From assembly GCF_963675815.1 (NCBI RefSeq), contig NZ_OY776574.1, positions 2,660,001-2,724,000 on the forward strand: a stretch of DNA of 64,000 nucleotides, written 5' to 3'. The position numbers were made by a program, and so were the translations under genes. How positions within the stretch are numbered: position 1 is the first letter of the stretch; the number at the start of each line of letters is the position of its first letter. Under the pieces are notes generated by a model. The model did no database searches. It saw only the letters and a program-made list of their open reading frames with translations, and was not told the DNA's origin. The stretch comes from an uncultured Desulfuromusa sp. GTDB lineage: Bacteria; Desulfobacterota; Desulfuromonadia; Desulfuromonadales; Geopsychrobacteraceae. Below are positions 17,998-26,020 of the stretch, one piece after another.

Positions 17998-18441
17998 ATG
18001 AAGCTGGCAAAGTGGGATCCATTCAGAGAGATGGAAGCGATGTTAGATCCGAATTCCCGGTCGTTGGATTGGCCGTTTCGCGGGGGACGTGATTTGATCA
18101 CAAAAGGGGCCGATTGGGCTCCACGTGCAGACATCAGTGAAACGGATGAAGGTTTTGATATCAAGGTTGAGGTGCCCGGAATTAAACGTGAGGATGTCAA
18201 AATTAATCTCGAAAATCACGTGTTGAGCATCAGTGGTGAAAACAAACAGGAAAAAGAAGAGAAGGGGAAGAAATTTCATCGTATTGAACGTTATTATGGT
18301 CGCTTCAGCCGCAGTTTTTCCCTGCCGGAAAACGTCGATGAAGAAAAGATTGAGGCTGTTTTCAATGATGGCTTGCTCAATTTGACAATCCCCAAGACTG
18401 AAGTGAAAAAGCCCAAGGCGATTGAAATCAAAGTGAAATAA
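17998..18441 (+). CDS. Small heat shock protein, Hsp20 family
   Basis: The 147-residue holdase has an N-terminal arm (KWDPFREMEAML), an alpha-crystallin domain (about 40-140) with APRADISETDEGFDIKVEVPG, the consensus FNDGLLNLTIPK, and a C-terminal IEIKV segment that matches the I-x-I oligomerisation motif. AAAAGGAG (17983-17990) sets the ATG at 17998. It is a single gene with its own terminator. No heat-shock promoter or CIRCE element was recognised in the 256-base upstream gap. Confidence 0.95.
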   Translation: MKLAKWDPFREMEAMLDPNSRSLDWPFRGGRDLITKGADWAPRADISETDEGFDIKVEVPGIKREDVKINLENHVLSISGENKQEKEEKGKKFHRIERYYGRFSRSFSLPENVDEEKIEAVFNDGLLNLTIPKTEVKKPKAIEIKVK

Positions 18442-18486
18442 GACGAAAACGAGGACATTTTCCGGACTGGAATTCATTGAGAAAAT

Positions 18487-18517
18487 AAGGCAGGAACAAG
18501 GTCCTGCCTTTTCTTTA
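18487..18517 (+). terminator. Rho-independent terminator of the hsp20 gene
   Basis: AAGGCAGGA/TCCTGCCTT makes a nine-pair stem with loop ACAAGG, followed by TTCTTTAT. Confidence 0.88.
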
Positions 18518-18555
18518 TCCCAATCCTGTTGAGGCCGAGAGGGCGATAAGGAAAG

Positions 18556-18759
18556 TTAATTTCCTTTCTGACGTCGAAGCGTGATCGTTTCTCCGGCAAC
18601 TCCCCAATTATCAGTATCTAACTCATCAATAACAACGACTGTTGTTGCCGGGTTTTTGCCGAGGATTTCCACGAGTAAATCGGTGGCCCCTCTGATCAAC
18701 TGGGCCTTTTGTTCAGAGGTTGCGCCTTCTTTGGTGATTTTTATGTTCACATACGGCAT
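18556..18759 (-). CDS. 4-oxalocrotonate tautomerase family enzyme
   Basis: This 67-residue protein begins MPYVNIKITKEG; removal of Met exposes the catalytic Pro1 that defines the family. The fold repeat and length (62-70) fit 4-OT-like tautomerases, and the middle VVVIDELDTDNWGVAGE matches the conserved second half. GGAG precedes the ATG. It lies 17 bases downstream of the MFS gene on the same strand, so it is probably cotranscribed with it. The substrate is unknown. Confidence 0.9.
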   Translation of the reverse strand: MPYVNIKITKEGATSEQKAQLIRGATDLLVEILGKNPATTVVVIDELDTDNWGVAGETITLRRQKGN

Positions 18760-18776
18760 AAGAATTCTCCTTTTTG

Positions 18777-19979
18777 TTATTGTGAAATAAAATTTCGGTC
18801 AATGAGGGTAAATATCCATCCAATCATGATGCAGGTTGAAGCCAAGATCAGCGGCAGAGCAAAACTCTCTTGTAGGTCTGCAAGAAAACCGGCCAGGATA
18901 GGACCGAGGATCTGGCCGACTCCAAAGCTTGCTGTCAAGATAGCGGCAGATTTTCTCCCATCATGCTTCATCCGAAAACTACCCTCTGCTAAAGTCAGGG
19001 CGACGATTCCCAGAAAGGTTCCGCCGAATGTAATCGCGGTAAAGGTTATTTCAATAACGGTGTCGGCATACATGCTGACAAGAATCCCGGAAAATTGAAG
19101 AGCATAAGCTGCTAATAGGCAATTTTTATTACCAATACGTCGTGAAAGAAGAGGCCAAACAACCGTAGATGGAACAGCTGCAATTCCAACAACAACCCAA
19201 ACATACGCGGCATAATCTTCCAATCCCGGAGTCATAGCGACAATGGCTACGATAAATGTTGCCGTAACGATATAGCCAAGCCCCTCAAAGAAATAGGCAA
19301 CAATCAATGGCCATAGGATCCGCAGGCTTTGTGATTGATGCTTCTGCTCCGGCGTAAATTTGAAGTCAGCTGTCTTTCTTGTTGTGATTGTGCTCCCGAA
19401 TATGACCAAAATCGCAGCCAGCACACCCATGCCTATCCAAGCACCATCCCATTGCCCAATCCTGTCCAGCCAGGGAATTGTGAAGCCGCTTAATGCGATG
19501 CCCGCACCGACACCGCCATATAAAGATCCCAGCCAGTGGCTATATCCCCGTCTGCTAAGAGCTTCTCCAACTTCAGCAGAGATCGTGATAAAAAGTATCG
19601 CGCTGACGATACCGCTGATCAAACGCAGGATTCCCCAGAAAAAAACAGACAGGGTTAAGCCCATGGTTACCGTTGTGGCAATGCTGAGGAACAGGGAGCT
19701 TATAGTGACGTAACGAGTGCGCATCAACCGGGGCACGATAAAACACAAAACAGCTCCCGCCAGATAGCCAAGATAATTAAACCCCGCGAGCCATCCCGCT
19801 ATGCTGTTGCTTATGCCAAGATCGCGTTGCATGAGTGGCAGAATAGGGGTGAAGGAAAAACGGCCGATACCCATGGCGATGATCATCCCGAGGATGCCCT
19901 CGAGAAGAATGCAGAGAGCATCCCAATCTCTTCTTGCTCTTTGTCTGTGTGGGGTGAAATTTGTTTGCATGGTTGACAT
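18777..19979 (-). CDS. YbfB/YjiJ family MFS transporter
   Basis: The 400-residue protein has about 12 hydrophobic segments and begins its first helix with the YbfB/YjiJ hallmark EGILGMIIAMGIGRFSFTPILPLMQ, followed by GWLAGFNYLGYLAGA. Members are presumed exporters or uptake carriers for small molecules, none well defined. It is divergently transcribed from the LysR-type regulator at 20046 with a 66-base AT-rich gap, an arrangement typical of a regulator controlling its neighbour. The tautomerase follows. Confidence 0.9.
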   Translation of the reverse strand: MSTMQTNFTPHRQRARRDWDALCILLEGILGMIIAMGIGRFSFTPILPLMQRDLGISNSIAGWLAGFNYLGYLAGAVLCFIVPRLMRTRYVTISSLFLSIATTVTMGLTLSVFFWGILRLISGIVSAILFITISAEVGEALSRRGYSHWLGSLYGGVGAGIALSGFTIPWLDRIGQWDGAWIGMGVLAAILVIFGSTITTRKTADFKFTPEQKHQSQSLRILWPLIVAYFFEGLGYIVTATFIVAIVAMTPGLEDYAAYVWVVVGIAAVPSTVVWPLLSRRIGNKNCLLAAYALQFSGILVSMYADTVIEITFTAITFGGTFLGIVALTLAEGSFRMKHDGRKSAAILTASFGVGQILGPILAGFLADLQESFALPLILASTCIMIGWIFTLIDRNFISQ

Positions 19980-20045
19980 GCTAGTAACATCTTAATATTA
20001 TTTCAAATGAATAAAAATGATTGATTGCATCACTAAAGGTGATAT

Positions 20046-20903
20046 ATGGAAATCAGGGACCTGAAGATATTTATATCCGTAGCACAAAATAGCAGTATCT
20101 CTAAAGCCGCTGAGGAATTGCACTATGTTCAGTCAAACGTAACGGCTCGCATTAAACTTTTGGAGGAACAGCTCAAAGCAGAACTTTTCTATCGCAAGAG
20201 TAAAGGGGTTGAACTGACAGCCTCGGGCTATTTGTTGCTCGATTATGCTCAACGGATTGTCCAGCTTTCTAAAGAGGCTGAGAATGTTATCGCCGACCAG
20301 GAGGAACCACGGGGAAAGCTTTCAATAGGGTCTATGGAAACTACGGCTGCTGTTCGTCTGCCATCACTTCTGGCGACCTATCATCGCGCCTATCCTCACG
20401 TCGAACTGAACCTGGTAACAGGACCCTCCGCAGATTCGATTCAGCGGTTGTTGAACTTCAAGGTGGATGGTGTTTTCGTTGCCGGTAGTATTAATCGGGA
20501 TCTTTTTATCGTTGAAAAGGCTTTTGAAGAAGAACTGGTTCTCGTGACACCACTTGGCATAGAAGATCTTCGGCAGGTGAAGAATCTAACAATCCTGGTG
20601 TTCCGGGCGGGGTGTTCTTATCGGGCACAACTCGTCCGTTGGCTTCAGGAATCGGGAAAGCTGCCGTATCGGATCCTGGAGTTCGGTTCGATAGAGGGAA
20701 TTCTCGGGTGCGTCGCTGCAGGGATGGGTATCAGCTTTTTGCCCCGATCAGTTGTTGAAACAAAGCAGCCTCAGAAAAACTATTCATGGCATTCTATCTC
20801 CGGAGAATTTGGAAGCATGACAACCTGGTTTGTCAGACGGCATAATGAGAAAATCAGTAAGGCGATGCTGGTGTTCAGGGATTTGGTTATGAATCGTCCA
20901 TAG
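20046..20903 (+). CDS. LysR-type transcriptional regulator
   Basis: The 285-residue regulator has the N-terminal winged helix (EIRDLKIFISVAQNSSISKAAEELHYVQSNVTARIKLLEEQL, residues 2-45) and a substrate-binding domain from about 88 (GKLSIGSMETTAAVRLPSLL). It is similar in outline to YwqM/CzcR-type LysR proteins. It is transcribed away from the MFS-tautomerase pair, so it most likely regulates them; the effector is unknown. The short shared gap must hold its operator; no single T-N11-A site stands out. Confidence 0.92.
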   Translation: MEIRDLKIFISVAQNSSISKAAEELHYVQSNVTARIKLLEEQLKAELFYRKSKGVELTASGYLLLDYAQRIVQLSKEAENVIADQEEPRGKLSIGSMETTAAVRLPSLLATYHRAYPHVELNLVTGPSADSIQRLLNFKVDGVFVAGSINRDLFIVEKAFEEELVLVTPLGIEDLRQVKNLTILVFRAGCSYRAQLVRWLQESGKLPYRILEFGSIEGILGCVAAGMGISFLPRSVVETKQPQKNYSWHSISGEFGSMTTWFVRRHNEKISKAMLVFRDLVMNRP

Positions 20904-20932
20904 TTTGTTCCGGTGAGTTAGGTTGTATAACA

Positions 20933-21292
20933 CTAGAGAAATTCAACAGTATCGTGGGTTCTCTCATTTTTTACATCACCGGTATTAATCACGGATTTAG
21001 GTTCGAACAGCATGACATGAACTTCTTTTTTCGCTATCGGGAGATGTTCAACTCCGCGAGGGATAATAAAGAATTCTCCGTCATTCAAAACGATATCTCG
21101 ATCACGTAATTTAATCAGCAACTCGCCTTTAATAACCATGAAAAGCTCGTCTTCGTCATCATGCTTATGCCAGAGAAACTCCCCATTCAGTTTTGCGAGT
21201 TTGACATATTGCCCGTTCAACTCGCCAACAACTTTGGGCTGCCAATATTCTTCAATTTGTGAAAATTTATCGTCAAGATTGATTTTATTCAT
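20933..21292 (-). CDS. Cupin-domain protein (small, single cupin)
   Basis: The 119-residue protein is one cupin barrel. The metal-binding motif is visible as WHKHDDEDELFMVIKGELLIKL (motif 1, with two His, Asp and Glu) and GVEHLPIAKKEVHVMLFEP (motif 2). This subgroup often sits beside oxidoreductases or transporters without a known reaction. It is the last gene of a four-gene minus-strand operon (cupin, thioesterase, LysE, this cupin), 15 bases after the LysE gene. Confidence 0.88.
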   Translation of the reverse strand: MNKINLDDKFSQIEEYWQPKVVGELNGQYVKLAKLNGEFLWHKHDDEDELFMVIKGELLIKLRDRDIVLNDGEFFIIPRGVEHLPIAKKEVHVMLFEPKSVINTGDVKNERTHDTVEFL

Positions 21293-21307
21293 TCGTCTTT
21301 ATCCCCT

Positions 21308-21922
21308 TTATGAACGACTGGCAATGATGATTCCTGTTGTTGCCATAATTCCTCCGGCAACACGATTGAGCCGTTTCACCTGGTGCGGTGTTTTAAGAAG
21401 CTTCCGGGCAGAGCTTGCAAGCCAGGCGTAGCTGCCTAGAACGGCAGCCAGCACGGTGGTGATAACTGCTATAATGATGAAAATATCACTCAAAGTCAGC
21501 TCTGTAAGAGACACAAATGTTGGTAGAAAGCCACAGTAGAAAAGAATAACTTTCGGATTTCCCAGAGTGATGAACAGCCCGGCAATGAAATTTCCGGCTT
21601 TGGATGTTGCTGCTTTCGCATTTGCATCTGTCAGGCCTGCGTCGCTACGGAATATTTTTATCCCTTGCCAGATCAGGTATCCACCACCGAGAAGTTTAAC
21701 GATGTTAAAAAAATGTCCCAGCGTTTGCGCCAGAAATGCCAGCCCGAAAATTGCGAATAATAGAAAAATAATATCTCCAAGAATAATTCCGGTGATAACC
21801 GTCAGTGCAGGACGAAAGCCAGAAGAAAGAGAGCGCGATACGGTTGCAAAAACTCCTGGACCGGGGCTGGCTGCCAGAATCAGCATCGCTATAGCAAAGG
21901 TCAGAGTAGAAAAAAGATTCAT
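21308..21922 (-). CDS. LysE/RhtB family amino acid exporter
   Basis: This 204-residue membrane protein has six hydrophobic segments and the family signature ASPGPGVFATVSRSLSSG near the N-terminus, with GNPKVILFYCGFLP in the middle. RhtB-type proteins export amino acids or homoserine lactones; the substrate is not evident. Its ATG overlaps the thioesterase stop (ATGA), so the two are coupled in translation. Confidence 0.92.
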   Translation of the reverse strand: MNLFSTLTFAIAMLILAASPGPGVFATVSRSLSSGFRPALTVITGIILGDIIFLLFAIFGLAFLAQTLGHFFNIVKLLGGGYLIWQGIKIFRSDAGLTDANAKAATSKAGNFIAGLFITLGNPKVILFYCGFLPTFVSLTELTLSDIFIIIAVITTVLAAVLGSYAWLASSARKLLKTPHQVKRLNRVAGGIMATTGIIIASRS

Positions 21923-22344
21923 GGTTCCTCTTCCGGAGGGACAAGAATAAATGCTTCAGACACTTGCGCGTCAATTTTGCAGGGACGGCCGCTGTCAGTT
22001 TTGACGTAAACCCAATCTGTCTCTGCTCGAGCCAATACCGAGCGATCTTTGGTATTAAAAAAACAATAGCGTCGTAGAGAACTGGCACGTTTCAAGTTGC
22101 AGACCCAGGTCTGTATCTCAATTTCTTCCCCGGCAAATGCAGGCTTTAAGTAATCAATCTTGTGAGAACGGGCAATCCAGCTACTGTTAAGGCGGCGATA
22201 GAGCTCCCGAGTACAACCCTGGACATCTGAGTGCATCGTGGCGACATCCTGCATCCATTGCACATAGGCAACATTATTGACATGACCGTTTTCATCGTTG
22301 GCTTCAGCGGGGATGGTAAATGTGTAACTAAAAATCTTCGGCAT
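21919..22344 (-). CDS. Acyl-CoA thioesterase, 4HBT (hot-dog) family
   Basis: The 141-residue hot-dog protein would hydrolyse acyl-CoA thioesters. It has ENGHVNNVAYVQWMQD, the 4HBT N-terminal helix motif with the catalytic-type Asn/His, then SHKIDYLKPAFAGEEIEIQTW. The ATG at 22344 has GGAAAAG upstream; an in-frame extension to 22425 lacks support. It overlaps the LysE gene by four bases and follows a cupin by 25. The chain-length preference is unknown. Confidence 0.88.
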   Translation of the reverse strand: MPKIFSYTFTIPAEANDENGHVNNVAYVQWMQDVATMHSDVQGCTRELYRRLNSSWIARSHKIDYLKPAFAGEEIEIQTWVCNLKRASSLRRYCFFNTKDRSVLARAETDWVYVKTDSGRPCKIDAQVSEAFILVPPEEEP

Positions 22345-22369
22345 ATCTTTTCCTTGCGTAGAACTGACT

Positions 22370-22705
22370 TTATGCCTTAAGAGGCAGGTAGTCGGTGCGA
22401 ACAGGAGAGAAAACTTCAATTGCAATTGTATCCTCCAGAATCACGGCATTGTGCTCAATATTTCCGGCGATACACCAGCTATCTCCTGGTTTCACCTGAT
22501 ATGTCTCAGCATCAATGGTTAACTCCATTCTGCCTGATACGAGATATCCCGTTTGCTCATGGGGATGACTGTGGCGAGGGAGCAGGGCTCCCTTCTCCAT
22601 CTGGAACTCCACCATCAATGTCTTTTCACCATAGGTGAGGGTTTTCATCCTGATCTTGTCGACAACAGCATTGTAGCCTTGTTCTGATTGCTTCTGGAAC
22701 ATCAT
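22370..22705 (-). CDS. Cupin-domain protein
   Basis: This protein of about 111 residues is a single cupin: LPRHSHPHEQTGYLVSGRMELTI (motif 1 with His/His/Gln/Glu-like ligands) and GDSWCIAGNIEHNAVI (motif 2). Two adjacent ATG codons, at 22705 and 22702, follow GGAGG by four and seven bases; spacing favours the second, which would shorten the protein by one residue. It is the first gene of the cupin-thioesterase-LysE-cupin operon. Confidence 0.85.
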   Translation of the reverse strand: MMFQKQSEQGYNAVVDKIRMKTLTYGEKTLMVEFQMEKGALLPRHSHPHEQTGYLVSGRMELTIDAETYQVKPGDSWCIAGNIEHNAVILEDTIAIEVFSPVRTDYLPLKA

Positions 22706-22801
22706 TAAACCTCCATGCATCTGAATAATAACAGGAGTTAAAACTTTTTTGATAAATCTGTCCAGATAAAATAAAGGCGGGTCTGAAGTTTCATGGGACG
22801 T

Positions 22802-22828
22802 CGGGGGTGGAATAAAGTCCCACCCCCG
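22802..22828 (-). terminator. GC-rich stem-loop after the acyl-CoA dehydrogenase gene
   Basis: CGGGGGTGG/CCACCCCCG gives a perfect nine-pair stem with a nine-base loop, seven bases beyond the acyl-CoA dehydrogenase stop. No T-tract follows on the minus strand, so it may stabilise or weakly terminate the transcript. Confidence 0.55.
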
Positions 22829-22834
22829 GGGTTT

Positions 22835-23980
22835 TCAGCGAAGGAGGGCAGAGCTGATGACGATACGTTGAATCTCGTTAGTGCCTTCGTAGATCTGGGT
22901 GATTTTAGCATCGCGAAACATTCGTTCTACCGGGAAATCACGCGTAAATCCGTAACCACCAAAGATCTGGACCACTTCCGTTGTGACCTGCATAGCGACA
23001 TCTGAGGCATACATCTTGGCCATGGCGGACTCTTTGCCAAAGGGCTGTTTCTGAGAGGCTTTATAGGCCGACTGGTAGATCAGCAGTCGGGCCGCTTCAA
23101 TCTGGGTTGCCATGTCAGCAACTTTAAACTGCAAGGCCTGAAAAGCACTCAACGGCTTGTTGAATTGGGTTCGCTCTTTCATGTATTCAACCGCAGCATC
23201 AAATGCTCCTTGCGCAATTCCAAGGGCTTGAGCGGCAATTCCGATTCGGCCACCATCAAGGGTCATCATTCCCAGTTTGAACCCTTCATTTTCAGGACCG
23301 AGGAGATTTTCAGCCGGTATTCTGCAATTTTCAAAAACCAGTTCTCGAGTTGAAGAAGCACGAATGCCGAGCTTCGATTCTTTTTTCCCAAAGCTGAATC
23401 CAGGGGTGTCTTTTTCAACAATGTAGGCGCTGATGCCATGATGTTTCTGGGCATCTTTATCGCTGCGAGCAAAGACGATATAGGTGTCTGCATCACCACC
23501 GTTGGTGGTGAAGATTTTGCTGCCATTTAAAACCCATTCGTTGCCATCGCGGGTTGCAGTGGTTTTGGTGCCTCCGGCATCTGACCCTGCTGAATTTTCC
23601 GTCAAGGCGAAGGCCCCAAGTTTGCTTCCTTCAGCCAGAGGTTTCAGATAGCGCTGCTTTTGTTCTTCTGTTCCAAATTCATAGATCGGGTTAGCCCCAA
23701 GAGAAAGGTGCGCGGAAAGAGTAACACCGGTCGATGCACAAACCCGGGAGAGTTCTTCGACGGTAATTGCGTAGCTGATATAGTCGGCTTCGGCACCTCC
23801 ATATTTTTCCGGGAAGACAATTCCGGTCAGACCCAGTTCAGCAAGGCGATCAAACATGAGCGTACGATCAAAGTGCTCGTTTTCATCCCTTTCCTGAATG
23901 CCGGGGGTAATCTCTTTTTCGGCAAATTCACGAACCATTTGACGCATGACTTTATGCTCATCGGTTAAATCAAAATGCAT
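22835..23980 (-). CDS. Acyl-CoA dehydrogenase (short-chain/butyryl type)
   Basis: The 381-residue flavoenzyme would oxidise a short-chain acyl-CoA at the alpha-beta bond. Visible are the FAD/substrate segment AFALTENSAGSDAGGTKTTA, the second signature KMYASDVAMQVTTEVVQIFGGYGFTRD (broken here by ordinary spacing) and the catalytic Glu in QIYEGTNEIQR near residue 365, the position used in short-chain and butyryl-CoA enzymes. It lies upstream-oriented with the crotonase at 24045, and the pair would catalyse consecutive beta-oxidation steps. The exact substrate is not determined. Confidence 0.95.
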   Translation of the reverse strand: MHFDLTDEHKVMRQMVREFAEKEITPGIQERDENEHFDRTLMFDRLAELGLTGIVFPEKYGGAEADYISYAITVEELSRVCASTGVTLSAHLSLGANPIYEFGTEEQKQRYLKPLAEGSKLGAFALTENSAGSDAGGTKTTATRDGNEWVLNGSKIFTTNGGDADTYIVFARSDKDAQKHHGISAYIVEKDTPGFSFGKKESKLGIRASSTRELVFENCRIPAENLLGPENEGFKLGMMTLDGGRIGIAAQALGIAQGAFDAAVEYMKERTQFNKPLSAFQALQFKVADMATQIEAARLLIYQSAYKASQKQPFGKESAMAKMYASDVAMQVTTEVVQIFGGYGFTRDFPVERMFRDAKITQIYEGTNEIQRIVISSALLR

Positions 23981-24044
23981 GTCATTCTCCTTGGGCCATC
24001 CATTTCTCAGGATGATATCGAATTAGCTTTGAATATAAGACGAA

Positions 24045-24827
24045 TCATTTTCCGGTAAACTTTGCCGGACGTTTATCCAGAAATGCCTGCATTCCCTCTT
24101 TCTGATCACTAGTGGTAAAGCAGAGCCCGAAAAGTTCCGCTTCATATTGATTGGCACGATCAAGATCAAGTTCCAGACCATTGCGGATAGCCTCTTTTGC
24201 CATGCCTACGGCATAAGCGCCTTTGCTGATAATGACTGAAGCCATTTTTTTTGCAGTATCCAGGAGCTGCTCAAGGGGAACAACCTTGTTTGCCAACCCG
24301 ATTCGATAGGCTTCATCGGAATCAATCATATTGCCGGTCAAAATCAGTTCCATGGCACGACCTTTGCCGATCAATCTGGCCAATCTTTGTGTCCCCCCGA
24401 ATCCGGGGATGACTCCGAGGTTGACTTCCGGTTGACCGAAACAGGCATTTTCCGAAGCAATGCGGATATCACATCCGAGCGCCAGTTCACATCCGCCACC
24501 AAGGGCAAAACCATTGACTGCAGCAATAACCGGTTTTGGACAAGCTTCAATATGGCGCATCACCTGATGGCCCAGTTTGGCAAATTGTCGAGCTTTCAGT
24601 GCTGTGAGGGATTGCATTGCCGCAATATCAGCGCCTGCAACGAAAGCCTTTTCCCCATTCCCTGTAACGATAATCACTTCTACTTCGTTGTTTGTGGCAA
24701 AGCTGATAAAGGCATCCTGCAATTCCAGCAATGTTATTTCATTGAGAGCATTCATGGCTTTGGGGCGGTTGAGGGTAACAATTGCAATTTTATCTTCAAT
24801 TTCTATCAGCAGGTTTTTGTCTGTCAT
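24045..24827 (-). CDS. Enoyl-CoA hydratase/isomerase (crotonase) family protein
   Basis: This 260-residue crotonase hydrates trans-2-enoyl-CoA. It has the oxyanion-hole segments FVAGADIAAM and AAVNGFALGGGCELALGCD, the two catalytic glutamates in GQPEVNLGVIPGFGGTQRL, and the usual short C-terminal helix region (FLDKRPAKFTGK). It precedes the acyl-CoA dehydrogenase on the minus strand with a 64-base gap, so the two are probably one transcript. Confidence 0.95.
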   Translation of the reverse strand: MTDKNLLIEIEDKIAIVTLNRPKAMNALNEITLLELQDAFISFATNNEVEVIIVTGNGEKAFVAGADIAAMQSLTALKARQFAKLGHQVMRHIEACPKPVIAAVNGFALGGGCELALGCDIRIASENACFGQPEVNLGVIPGFGGTQRLARLIGKGRAMELILTGNMIDSDEAYRIGLANKVVPLEQLLDTAKKMASVIISKGAYAVGMAKEAIRNGLELDLDRANQYEAELFGLCFTTSDQKEGMQAFLDKRPAKFTGK

Positions 24828-24978
24828 GTGAGTTCTCCGAAAAAATGGAAACGATGTTTTGTATTGGGATTACGTTAACGTAAAGAATAAGAATATTTCG
24901 GTCAAGGAAATTCTGAATAACAGGGGATTTTATTTGTTTCAGCGGGGGGAGATTAGCGCGTCGCTTGAGATGGGAATA

Positions 24979-25007
24979 CCGGGAGTGACATATTATTTCA
25001 CTCCCGG
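24979..25007. terminator. Perfect stem-loop in the crotonase/TM2 gap
   Basis: CCGGGAGTGA pairs fully with TCACTCCCGG around a nine-base AT loop, ten bases after the TM2 gene stop on the minus strand. There is no T-tract on either side; the position suggests a 3' end for the TM2 gene. Confidence 0.5.
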
Positions 25008-25016
25008 TGGGGGAAT

Positions 25017-25409
25017 TTAGTTGTTAAGCTGTGACACCTGCTCGTTCATCGTCCAAAAATCATACAGATATCCCAATCCGAAAATTGCCCCCGTCAGCAG
25101 ATAGATCATTCCGCTGATCCATTTTCCCAGATACATCCTGTGAACCCCAAACAAGCCGAGAAAGGTGAGCAAAACCCAGGCAACGGTATAGTCGTAAGAG
25201 CCTCTGGAAAAGCGCATGTTGGCATCACGATCCATCCCTGGAATCAGAAAAAGATCTATAATCCAGCCGATTCCCAGCAGTCCGAGTGTCAGAAAGTAGA
25301 TTGTTCCGGAAAGTGGCTTACCATAGTAAAAACGGTGCGAGCCGGTGAATCCGAAGATCCAGAGGATATAGCCTATCGCTTTTTGGTGGGTCGCATTTTC
25401 ATTGTACAT
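25017..25409 (-). CDS. Double TM2-domain membrane protein
   Basis: The 130-residue protein holds two TM2 modules. Each has the glycine-rich turn and the HRFYYGK or HRMYLGK motif (GFTGSHRFYYGKPLSG, LFGVHRMYLGKWISG), giving about four membrane helices. TM2 proteins are widespread with no settled function in bacteria. It follows the CMD-family gene by 22 bases on the same strand. Confidence 0.88.
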   Translation of the reverse strand: MYNENATHQKAIGYILWIFGFTGSHRFYYGKPLSGTIYFLTLGLLGIGWIIDLFLIPGMDRDANMRFSRGSYDYTVAWVLLTFLGLFGVHRMYLGKWISGMIYLLTGAIFGLGYLYDFWTMNEQVSQLNN

Positions 25410-25431
25410 CTATGTGCTCCTTACTCTGTCA

Positions 25432-25965
25432 TTATTCAGGTTCGATTTCGAGGGCAACCAGATAGCGGGAAACCATATTGTAGGTGGCAATGACACCAAT
25501 CAGTTCGACTAAGCTCTGATCACTTGTCAGCACTGCCTTGACGGAGTCCATCGTGTTTTTACTCACTCGTATGGATTGTGTCATTTCAACGCTCAGTTGA
25601 ATGACGGCTTGCTCAGTTGTATTGAACAGGGAATTTTGTACCGAGGATGTTTTCAATGTTTGCAGAGCATCGAGTTGTTCTACGGTTCCACCTGCTTTTA
25701 AGAACTCCGGCGAATGCTGAATAAATTCATAGTCAGCTTCGTTCAATACTGCGACCGTGCAGATTGCCAGTTCACAAAGCTTCGGGGGGATATCCAGATG
25801 ATCTCTAACCGTTCCGAGGAAGCTGTTCCATCCTGCTGCAAATGCGGGGCTGTGGAGCAACATGCGGTCAAGGTTCAGTAAGGTTCCACCCCGGCGCGAG
25901 CGGATGGCAGCGACCAGTTCCGGAGGGTCTTGAGTCTCTGCTGGTTTGTAAGGGACTATGGGCAT
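25432..25965 (-). CDS. Carboxymuconolactone decarboxylase/AhpD-like family protein
   Basis: The 177-residue all-helical protein fits the CMD family (LDRMLLHSPAFAAGWNSFLGTVRD, then KLCELAICTVAVLNEADYEF). The CxxC of peroxidase-type AhpD is not present; the motif reads C-E-L-A-I-C, so peroxidase activity is doubtful. AAAAGGA lies nine bases before the ATG at 25965; a first ATG at 25974 sits directly on that site and is rejected. It may belong with the dehydrogenase upstream at 26021. Confidence 0.82.
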   Translation of the reverse strand: MPIVPYKPAETQDPPELVAAIRSRRGGTLLNLDRMLLHSPAFAAGWNSFLGTVRDHLDIPPKLCELAICTVAVLNEADYEFIQHSPEFLKAGGTVEQLDALQTLKTSSVQNSLFNTTEQAVIQLSVEMTQSIRVSKNTMDSVKAVLTSDQSLVELIGVIATYNMVSRYLVALEIEPE

Positions 25966-26020
25966 AAAAGTCATTCCTTTTGAGAGGATGGGGCCGGTGG
26001 ATTGATGCTGTTTGCGTCCA

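Noticed and set aside
24979..25007. Riboswitch or operator at the perfect stem
   Set aside because: A lone ten-pair stem with an AT loop has no aptamer features; its position after a stop codon fits a 3' end.
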